This document shows, piece after piece, positions 6,393 through 12,284 of a stretch of DNA of 12,284 bases. Below the pieces are notes generated by a model that was not told the origin of the DNA, searched no databases, and was given only the letters and a program-made list of their open reading frames with translations. A program made the translations under genes and the position numbers. The first letter of the stretch is position 1; each line of letters opens with the position of its first letter. The stretch comes from Verrucomicrobiota bacterium (GTDB taxonomy: Bacteria; Verrucomicrobiota; Verrucomicrobiia; Chthoniobacterales; UBA6821): the NCBI GenBank assembly GCA_016871655.1, contig VHCR01000022.1, positions 1-12,284 on the forward strand, given 5' to 3'.

Positions 6393-8212
6393 TTTTTCCC
6401 CTTCCACTTTTCACAAAACTCCTTCAGCTGCTCTTCAAAAATTTGCTCAGGAAGCGGATACAACCACCCCGGCATTGGTGGGTACTCAAAAGGAGCATAG
6501 ACAGCTGTTCCGGCCTGATTGAACATCGCAGCTAGATAGCTAAAGGCTGAGCGGCTCATGATTAAGATATCTGATGTCGCTAATTTTTCTAAGGTTATAA
6601 GCGGATCTTCATTCAAAAATTTTTCCAATTTTGGAATTTCATCGAACTCCTTTATTTTAAAAAATGCAGGATCTAAAGTGGTCTCTTCTTGCAGTCGTTT
6701 TTCTACGCCATAATGCTCGGGAGTAATTGTTAGCGCGCTTTCCGGAAGCTCTGTGTGTAATTCACAAACGTAAGAAATGTTTCTTTTTTTCAGAATCTCC
6801 ACGATTTTTTTAACAACTGCGATGTAATATTGATTGGGAAGCAGCCTCTTCGAGTAACCAATTGGCAAATCTCCCCATCGCACATGAATCGCAATTCGCA
6901 GCACGGAAGAGTATTGTTTTTTGAATGGAGAAAGCACGCGAGCCGCTTCTAGCATCGCCGGCCTACGGTCTACCATGCTCATGGCGCTAGCAATCTTAAC
7001 TAAGAAAAATTTTTCTGGATGCCGCTCAGCCTCTTCTTTGATATACGCAAGCGCTCGTTGATTGGCTAACGTTAAGTTGATTGTTTGCGCATGAGAGGGA
7101 ATATCTATTTCAGAAGGAATCTGAAATTTCTGGCAATAGCGTTTTGGTAATTCTAAGTTTTCTTCATTTTTTTCTAGCGCAAGCACTCCTTGATATCCAA
7201 TTCGTTGGAGTGGCGAGTGGTAATAAAAAATATTCAACTCTCGAGCTAACGCATAAATCCCGTAAATGCGACAAAGCTGCGAGCCTGACCCATCCATGAG
7301 CGATGTATTATCGTAAGTAATAGCGAGATTTTTTAGTGGGAGAGTCGAGTGAGCGGGAGAAAATAAAAGATTTTTTGTGGGAGTAAATCTGCGGGCACTT
7401 TTCCACATTTGACAACAATCTTCTATTGTTGCTTCAAACTCTTCATCCTCTTTGACCCAGCGAGATAATTGTGGCTGAACAAAGGAAGGAACTACAACAC
7501 TTCCCTTGAAATTGATAAGACCTCCCACAAAACTGATCGAAGAAGCATTCATGATGAAAAGATCAGCAGATGCTATCGCTTTCAAAATCGCTATGGGATG
7601 AGTATTGATGCTCTTTTGAAGAGAAGGCACTTTTTCTAAATCCGCAACCAAACGAGACAAGGGAAAATCACTAAGAAGAGAACATTCAAACGGAATCTGA
7701 TGTTTTTTTAAAATTTCCGCTACCCTCATTAAAAAGAAATCAGCGTTATTCAGGTGAATCGCTACTTTTAAAAAATCATTGTTGTGAGATTTTTTAAAAG
7801 AAATTGCTTCTTCCACAAAATCCCAGAGCTCCGGGATCTCCTTAATTAAAGGCAAAGGATTTCCCAATTTTATTAAATGAAAATGTGAATCATGCTTGGC
7901 TTGCTGTTTGACGCCCGATAAAAAATTGAATGTTGTTTCTTTCGTCATACAAACTCTTACAACGCTTGGAAGAACTACATCTGAGGGTATCTCAAAAATT
8001 TTATTAGCCATCTCCACATCATGAGAATTTTTTTGATTCATCTCTGAATCGTTGAAATTAGAAATGGAAGAGTGGATATAATTTATCTTCAAATATCGAG
8101 CTAGGACATAGACCCCATAAAGACGCTGCAAGTGAGATCCAAGATCATCTTGAAAAAGCTCACTAGCGTAAGTGAGACCAACATTATTCGAACGTGGCGC
8201 TTGTGGCTTCAT
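6389..8212 (-). CDS. Tandem two-domain glycosyltransferase-like protein, N-terminal half degenerate
   Basis: A 607-residue protein with no signal peptide or membrane segment seen. Residues about 293-603 form a module almost parallel to that of the 8804-9955 protein: GSGSQLCRIYGIYALAREL (308-326), YHSPLQRIGYQGVLALEKNE, LRIAIHVRWGDLPIGY with H443, R445, G447 and D448, SYVCELHTELPE, and ATSDILIMSRSAFSYLAAMFNQ. The HxRxGD motif, the N-terminal G-xx-Q loop and the DxxIMSxSxFS segment recall GT11-type (fucosyltransferase-like) enzymes that use nucleotide sugars. Residues about 10-275 repeat the same order (DLGSHLQRLYGVYVLARYL; ADLFIMNASSISFVGGLINF) but read VAIHLNNADFF where the motif should be, so this half is probably not catalytic. 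Enzyme activity, donor and acceptor are unknown. It lies opposite to dnaX and ybaB, between them. Confidence 0.75.
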   Translation of the reverse strand: MKPQAPRSNNVGLTYASELFQDDLGSHLQRLYGVYVLARYLKINYIHSSISNFNDSEMNQKNSHDVEMANKIFEIPSDVVLPSVVRVCMTKETTFNFLSGVKQQAKHDSHFHLIKLGNPLPLIKEIPELWDFVEEAISFKKSHNNDFLKVAIHLNNADFFLMRVAEILKKHQIPFECSLLSDFPLSRLVADLEKVPSLQKSINTHPIAILKAIASADLFIMNASSISFVGGLINFKGSVVVPSFVQPQLSRWVKEDEEFEATIEDCCQMWKSARRFTPTKNLLFSPAHSTLPLKNLAITYDNTSLMDGSGSQLCRIYGIYALARELNIFYYHSPLQRIGYQGVLALEKNEENLELPKRYCQKFQIPSEIDIPSHAQTINLTLANQRALAYIKEEAERHPEKFFLVKIASAMSMVDRRPAMLEAARVLSPFKKQYSSVLRIAIHVRWGDLPIGYSKRLLPNQYYIAVVKKIVEILKKRNISYVCELHTELPESALTITPEHYGVEKRLQEETTLDPAFFKIKEFDEIPKLEKFLNEDPLITLEKLATSDILIMSRSAFSYLAAMFNQAGTAVYAPFEYPPMPGWLYPLPEQIFEEQLKEFCEKWKGKK

Positions 8213-8296
8213 GAAGAAATGATATTCCAGCTCATAGCAAGATGCTTTTAAAAAATTTCCGAACTCGAAATTTCTTTTTAAATAGATCTAATGCTG

Positions 8297-8370
8297 ATGA
8301 AATACAAGGAGTCGAGGAGCGCAGACGCTGAGCGTATTTTATACGTGAAGCGGTGAGCACCACAGCGACG
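8297..8370 (+). repeat. Interspersed hairpin repeat, copy B (upstream of ybaB)
   Basis: Shares blocks 8305-8324 and 8355-8370 with copy A in rmlD. In the centre GCGTAT (8332-8337) pairs with ATACGT (8341-8346) around a three-base loop, and GCT/AGC can pair outside tandem GA/GA mismatches. Copies A and C have GAGTGT/ATACTC at the same place, so the paired bases change together. It ends 40 bases before the ybaB ATG and thus lies in its leader or promoter region. The 198-base gap 8213-8410 holds nothing else recognisable except AAGGAG at 8384-8389, which is 21 bases from the ATG and too far to be a normal Shine-Dalgarno sequence. Confidence 0.85.
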
Positions 8371-8410
8371 TAGTAGTTCGCAGAAGGAGATTTATTTAAA
8401 AAGAAATTTT

Positions 8411-8722
8411 ATGAATATTGCTAAAATGATGCAGGCAGCTTCTGCTGCACAAAAGAAAATAGCTAAAATCCAAGAAGAGCTTGCTCAACGCAAGATTGAG
8501 TCAACCTCTGGAGGTGGTCGCGTGACGGTGACGATCACTGGCACTGGCGAGATTTTATCTCTTAAAATTGCCCCAGAAGTTGTTTCTGCTGATGATGTGG
8601 AAATGTTGGAAGATTTAATTCTCAGCGCTGTTCGTCAAGCCATGGCTGATGCTAAAAAATTGAGCGAATCAGAAATGGGAAAAATAACTGCAGGCCTAGG
8701 AATGCCGGGATTACCGTTTTGA
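8411..8722 (+). CDS. ybaB: YbaB/EbfC-family nucleoid-associated protein
   Basis: A 103-residue protein, the normal size for the YbaB/EbfC family of small dimeric DNA-binding proteins thought to act on nucleoid structure and gene expression. The N-terminal helix (MNIAKMMQAASAAQKKIAKIQEEL), the SGGGRVTVTITGTGEILSLKIAPEVV core, the DVEMLEDLILSAVRQAMADAKKLSESEMGKIT helix and the Gly/Met-rich tail GLGMPGLPF follow the family pattern. In many bacteria ybaB follows dnaX and precedes recR; here it is parted from dnaX by the opposed 607-residue gene and recR is absent. It therefore probably has its own promoter upstream, near or in repeat copy B. AAAGAAA is the only near purine stretch before the ATG. 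Confidence 0.95.
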   Translation: MNIAKMMQAASAAQKKIAKIQEELAQRKIESTSGGGRVTVTITGTGEILSLKIAPEVVSADDVEMLEDLILSAVRQAMADAKKLSESEMGKITAGLGMPGLPF

Positions 8723-8738
8723 AATTAAAAAATTAAAA

Positions 8739-8809
8739 GTAACAAGTGGCGAGTAACGGGTAAAATATTGCCTCAGAACTCGCCATTCGCTACTCGTCAA
8801 CCGTTACTC
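8739..8809. repeat. Inverted words between convergent ybaB and the feoB-linked gene
   Basis: GAGTAACGG (8751-8759) is matched in inverse orientation by CCGTTACTC (8801-8809), and AAGTGGCGAGT (8744-8754) by ACTCGCCATT (8779-8788) with one mismatch. The words are in a different order in the two arms, as expected for arrays that have been reshuffled. The left array starts 16 bases after the ybaB stop and the right one overlaps the stop codon of the minus-strand gene (8804-8806). It may act as a two-way terminator. Confidence 0.55.
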
Positions 8810-9955
8810 CTTCTCATAGCTTTTTGTATTCTTTGCGGCCATTTTTTTCCACTTCTCGCAATATTCTTCAAAGGCTTCGGTAAAAAGAATTGGAGGATTC
8901 CATTTTATCCAATCTGCCATTGGGGGATGCCAAAACGGCGCGTAGAGCACACTCCCCTCCTGATTAAAAAGAGCGGCCAAATAACTAAAAGAAGATTTAC
9001 TCATCATGAGAAGATCGGCTGTTGCCAGAGCTTCTAATGTTTCAATCGGATCTTCATTAATACGTTGTTGCAAGTTAGGAATAGCGTCAAAATCAGAAAT
9101 CCCATATTGCTCTGGCGTGAGCATCACAGGTTCTTCGGGACGATATCGATCAATCCGATTTTTCATACCATGGTGATCGGCTGTTACTAAAAATGGTTTT
9201 GTCGGCAACTCTGTGTGTAATTCACAGACAAAAGGAATCTTCGCCTTTTCCAACAGTTCGATCACTTTCGTTGCAGCCTTGATATAGTAATCATTTGGCA
9301 ATAGCCGCTCGGCATGCCCAATCGGAAGGTCTCCCCACCTCACATGAATGGCCACACGAAATATTGGAGAAGATTTTTTCTTAAACGGAGAAAGCGGCTT
9401 CACACATTCAAACACCGTTGGATTTCTGTCACTGAAAGGAGCCGTGCATACCAAAGCGACGAGAAAAAATTTATTTTTCTTTTCTCGGGCATGTTGAACT
9501 AGTTTTGCTAGGGCCTCTCCATCGCCTATTTCTAAGGAAATAATTTCAAATTTTTTTGGCAACTCGATATCGGAAGGGATATTAAAAATGTCGTTGTACC
9601 GCTTTAATAACTCAGCACTATTTTCATTTTTTTCTAAAGCCACCACTCCTTGATATCCGATTTCTTTCAACGGTGAATGATAGTAGGAAACGTTAAATCT
9701 CCTGGAGAGTGCATAAACTCCATAAAGACGATGCAGCTGCGATCCGGCTCCATCGCACAAAACAGTGTTTGCATAAGTAAATGCAATATTAGTCAACCTC
9801 TTTTCTTCCATCTGGAATTTTATTTTATTGAAAGAACAACCACACCCACCTCCACAGCCAGATTTTTTGCGATCCCTCAACCAGCGATAAAAAAAAGCGA
9901 CAACCGTTAGGACAACAAGGATGAGCGCAATAGTGGTTTGAAGCGAAGCACTCAT
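8804..9955 (-). CDS. FeoB-associated-like membrane segment fused to a glycosyltransferase-like domain
   Basis: A 383-residue protein in two unlike parts. Residues about 1-42 have a single membrane helix (TIALILVVLTVVAFFYRWL, about 8-26), a basic stretch RDRKK, and a Gly/Cys tail CGGGCGC (Cys34, Cys38, Cys40). This is the layout of small FeoB-associated Cys-rich membrane proteins, and feoB lies directly upstream (stop codon at 10005, 49 bases away, same strand). From about residue 52 the protein is a glycosyltransferase-like module with GAGSQLHRLYGVYAL, AIHVRWGDL (H204, R206, G208, D209), CELHTELP and ATADLLMMSKSSFSYLAALFNQ, closely parallel to the C-terminal half of the 607-residue protein. 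An inner ATG at 9809-9811 (Met49) could start the second domain alone, but no Shine-Dalgarno sequence precedes it. A natural fusion, or a lost stop codon, both fit. The catalytic role is unproven. Confidence 0.72.
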   Translation of the reverse strand: MSASLQTTIALILVVLTVVAFFYRWLRDRKKSGCGGGCGCSFNKIKFQMEEKRLTNIAFTYANTVLCDGAGSQLHRLYGVYALSRRFNVSYYHSPLKEIGYQGVVALEKNENSAELLKRYNDIFNIPSDIELPKKFEIISLEIGDGEALAKLVQHAREKKNKFFLVALVCTAPFSDRNPTVFECVKPLSPFKKKSSPIFRVAIHVRWGDLPIGHAERLLPNDYYIKAATKVIELLEKAKIPFVCELHTELPTKPFLVTADHHGMKNRIDRYRPEEPVMLTPEQYGISDFDAIPNLQQRINEDPIETLEALATADLLMMSKSSFSYLAALFNQEGSVLYAPFWHPPMADWIKWNPPILFTEAFEEYCEKWKKMAAKNTKSYEKE

Positions 9956-10004
9956 GATTTATTTTTTGCGTTTCTCTCTGCTCTCTGAATCTAATTTGCT
10001 TTCT

Positions 10005-12131
10005 TTAATAAAAACCTAAGAGCAAACCACTCTGATACACGAGCAAAGCCAGAAAATAAGCCGTTCCTGTCATATAGCAAAATTGAAATAACGGCCAACG
10101 AAGACTGTTCGTCTCTCGACGCACAACAGCAAGTGTGCTGATGCATTGCATGGAAAAAACAAAAAAGATGAGGAGAGAGATGCACGTTAACGGCGTATAA
10201 ACGGGAAGACCGTTCACACGTTTTTCATGTGATAGTTTTTCGCGAAGAGAAGCGCTGTTTTTTTTAACTTCTTTTTCATCACCTTCCACATGATAAATAA
10301 TCGCTAAGGTGCTGATAAAAACTTCCCGTGCCGCTTGTGCGGCTACAAGTCCGATCCCCATCTTCCAATCAAAGCCCAGCGGGGCAATCGCAGGCTCCAA
10401 AAAATGCCCCAATCGTCCAGCGTAGCTCTGTTCGAGTTGTTCGGCTTTATCAGGCACGCCAGATAGAGATTCTGTTTTTATTTTTGGAAAACTAGCCAAG
10501 AACCAGAGCAAAATGGAAATTCCTAGAATGACCGTCCCTGCGCGTTTGAAAAACATGTTCGCCCGAAAAAACATTTGCATCACAATGTGCTTGAGCGCTG
10601 GGCATCGATAAGGAGGAAGCTCCATCAAAAAAACAGGAGCCTCCCCACGCAAAAGTGTTTTTTTGAAAAACCATGCAAATCCCAAAGCAGCCACTGTTCC
10701 TAGAAGATAGAGTCCCATCATGAGAAATCCCTTGAACCAAATAGAAAGAGTTCCTCCTGGAAAAAGTGCTGCAATCATTAAAGCATAGACAGGCAACCGT
10801 GCTGAACAACTCATCAGCGGCGCCACTAAAATAGTAACAAGTCGATCTTTCGAATTTTCAATCGTTCGCGTTGCCATGATGCCTGGAATCGCACAAGCAT
10901 AGGAACTCAAGAGAGGAATGAAAGATTTTCCATGAAGCCCTACTTTACTCATCACTCGATCCATTAGAAAAGCTGCGCGGGCCATGTAGCCAGTGTCTTC
11001 GAGCAGTCCAATAAAAAAGAAGAGGACTAAAATTTGTGGCAGAAAAGTGATAACCCCTCCAATACCAGCCACAACACCATCAGCAAGCAGATCTCGCAAA
11101 TCTCCTGCAGGAAGAATTCCTTTGATTACGTCTCCTAAAAAATCAAATCCTTTTTCAATCCAATCCATTGGATAAGCCGCAACAACAAAAATCGAAACAA
11201 ACATGAGACTCATGATTCCTAAAAATCCAACCCACCCCCAAAAAGGATGCGTTAAAATTTCATCGAGCCGATGTGTCATCGCATCATTAGAAATCGTGCT
11301 GCGCCCTTGAGATATTTGGCAAATTTTATTGATGTGATGGTAACGAACTCCTATGAGGTCTTCACGCCATGTTGGCAATTCACGGTCGAGCATCGCACGC
11401 TGCGCTAGAGCTACTCCAAGAGCTGAAGCCATCTGAAGTTCTGAAGCCAATAATCCAATTTCAACATCAGGAGCCAACAACAAGAGCAACGATTTCACAC
11501 GAATGAGAGGATCCGCTGCTGCTTCACGAAGAGAGCTTGCAGCAAGCGTATCAACTGCACGCATGAGTGTCTGAGGAAAAGAAAGTTTCCAGCTACTGCG
11601 CCTCATCTCAGCACGACTGAGCGCTAACTTTAAAGGCAAGAGCGTCTCTCGACAATCGGCCTGACAAGGAATGACAGGAACGCCCAATTGCTCTGAAAGT
11701 TTTGCTGCATCGATAAAAATTCCTGCTGCCTCCGCAAGATCAATCATATTGAGCGCAATAATTGTTGGAAGGCCAAGCTCTAAAACTTGTGTGATGAAAT
11801 AAAGATTTCGCTCCAAATGAGAAGCATCAACCACACAAAGGATACGCTCGGGACGTGGCGTGTCGGAGCGCAACCCCAGTAACACATTACGCGTTACGCG
11901 CTCATCAGGAGCGTGCGCACTCAGGCTGTAACTTCCAGGCAAATCGAGGAGCTCAATTTTTTCACCATGTTGCCCAATAAAATGTCCTGATTTTTTTTCA
12001 ACGGTTACTCCAGGATAGTTGCCGACTTTTTGGCGCAATCCTGTTAACGCATTAAAAAGAGTTGTCTTGCCGCAGTTGGGATTGCCTACAACAGCGTAAC
12101 GTCGAGAGCGAACTGAAAATCCTTCATTCAT
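10005..12131 (-). CDS. feoB: Ferrous iron transport protein FeoB
   Basis: A 708-residue inner-membrane Fe(II) transporter with a cytoplasmic GTPase domain at the N-terminus. G1 is GNPNCGKTT (16-24), G3 is DLPG (63-66) and G4 is NMID (128-131); the sequence GNYPGVTVEKK holds the switch region. Multiple hydrophobic segments follow from about residue 290. The core FFFIGLLEDTGYMARAAFLMD, then GLHGKSFIPLL, and a pore Cys motif ACAIPGIMATRT with Cys413 are plain. Many FeoB proteins have CNVPA there; the CAIPG variant I associate with PVC-type bacteria. The C-terminal half repeats the pattern with TLAVVRRETNSLRW. Length is typical. feoA is not in the window, since the upstream side ends 153 bases from the start. 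The next gene on the same strand carries a FeoB-associated-like segment, so they probably form an operon. Confidence 0.96.
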   Translation of the reverse strand: MNEGFSVRSRRYAVVGNPNCGKTTLFNALTGLRQKVGNYPGVTVEKKSGHFIGQHGEKIELLDLPGSYSLSAHAPDERVTRNVLLGLRSDTPRPERILCVVDASHLERNLYFITQVLELGLPTIIALNMIDLAEAAGIFIDAAKLSEQLGVPVIPCQADCRETLLPLKLALSRAEMRRSSWKLSFPQTLMRAVDTLAASSLREAAADPLIRVKSLLLLLAPDVEIGLLASELQMASALGVALAQRAMLDRELPTWREDLIGVRYHHINKICQISQGRSTISNDAMTHRLDEILTHPFWGWVGFLGIMSLMFVSIFVVAAYPMDWIEKGFDFLGDVIKGILPAGDLRDLLADGVVAGIGGVITFLPQILVLFFFIGLLEDTGYMARAAFLMDRVMSKVGLHGKSFIPLLSSYACAIPGIMATRTIENSKDRLVTILVAPLMSCSARLPVYALMIAALFPGGTLSIWFKGFLMMGLYLLGTVAALGFAWFFKKTLLRGEAPVFLMELPPYRCPALKHIVMQMFFRANMFFKRAGTVILGISILLWFLASFPKIKTESLSGVPDKAEQLEQSYAGRLGHFLEPAIAPLGFDWKMGIGLVAAQAAREVFISTLAIIYHVEGDEKEVKKNSASLREKLSHEKRVNGLPVYTPLTCISLLIFFVFSMQCISTLAVVRRETNSLRWPLFQFCYMTGTAYFLALLVYQSGLLLGFY

Positions 12132-12143
12132 ACAAATAGATTA

Positions 12144-12167
12144 CAGCTTGCAAGCTGCAGGCTACAG
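12144..12167. repeat. Palindrome and word upstream of feoB
   Basis: CAGCTTGCAAGCTG (12144-12157) is a perfect 14-base palindrome, followed at once by CAGGCTACAG (12158-12167), the same word as in the 3' end of rmlD. It starts 12 bases before the feoB ATG on the minus strand and so lies in the leader or promoter. A regulator site is possible but no Fur-box-like sequence was seen. Confidence 0.5.
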
Positions 12168-12214
12168 AAAATTTTTCCACCAGGGCTTAGAGGGTGTCTT
12201 GAAAATAGATAAAA

Positions 12215-12284
12215 TTGATGCAGTACAAGGAGCGAGAAGCAGAGCCGAGGAGTGTATAAGTAATACTCGACGAAGGCGAGCATC
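12215..12284 (+). repeat. Interspersed hairpin repeat, copy C (upstream of feoB, cut by window end)
   Basis: Shares GAGGAGTGTAT (12247-12257) and ATACTCGACGAAG (12263-12275) with copy A, and the ACAAGGAG start with copy B. GAGTGT (12250-12255) pairs with ATACTC (12263-12268) as in copy A. It ends at the window edge at GCGAGCATC, equivalent to the A-copy GCGAGCACC. It lies about 84 bases upstream of the feoB start, opposite in orientation to that gene. All three copies point the same way. Confidence 0.8.

Noticed and set aside
6280..6400. CRISPR-like array from repeated CTCTTTAC words
   Set aside because: Words are only 8-9 bases, without equal unique spacers; no cas genes are present.
8804..9811. 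Annotating the glycosyltransferase-like module as a separate gene from Met49
   Set aside because: No ribosome-binding site precedes the inner ATG at 9809-9811 and the frame is open from the better-placed upstream ATG; kept as an alternative only.

Overview
The window carries ten protein-coding genes of a Gram-negative-type bacterium with roughly mid-40s percent GC, short spacers and few clear Shine-Dalgarno sequences. The FeoB variant pore motif (CAIPG in place of the common CNVPA) and the style of AcpP, DnaX and YbaB recall Planctomycetes-Verrucomicrobia-Chlamydiae (PVC) bacteria. That placement comes from remembered family patterns, not a search, and is tentative.

The left part is core metabolism on the + strand: acpP with a good terminator, rmlB and rmlD (two of the four dTDP-L-rhamnose genes; rmlA and rmlC are not here), rsmE, and folE2, whose start overlaps the rsmE end. 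dnaX follows. The partner that often follows dnaX, ybaB, is separated from it by a minus-strand gene for a 607-residue two-domain protein. ybaB is then followed, convergently, by a minus-strand gene for a related protein, which lies just downstream of feoB in a probable feoB operon.

The unusual content is of three kinds. First, the two minus-strand proteins share a glycosyltransferase-like module with an HVRWGDL motif, resembling the HxRxGD motif of GT11/fucosyltransferase-type enzymes. The 607-residue protein has two tandem copies, and the N-terminal one has lost the motif. The other protein begins with a membrane segment and Cys-rich tail that look like a FeoB-associated small membrane protein, fused in frame to the module. 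Second, an interspersed ~70-bp hairpin repeat occurs three times in the same orientation: inside rmlD, where it is translated in frame; just before ybaB; and upstream of feoB. Third, many spacers are bounded by inverted copies of low-complexity 'words' that begin at one gene's stop codon and end near the next gene. One such inverted repeat lies inside dnaX and is translated as part of the linker.

No tRNA, rRNA, CRISPR array or transposase gene was seen. No gene-free stretch exceeds 300 bases; the longest is the 198 bases between the 607-residue gene and ybaB.
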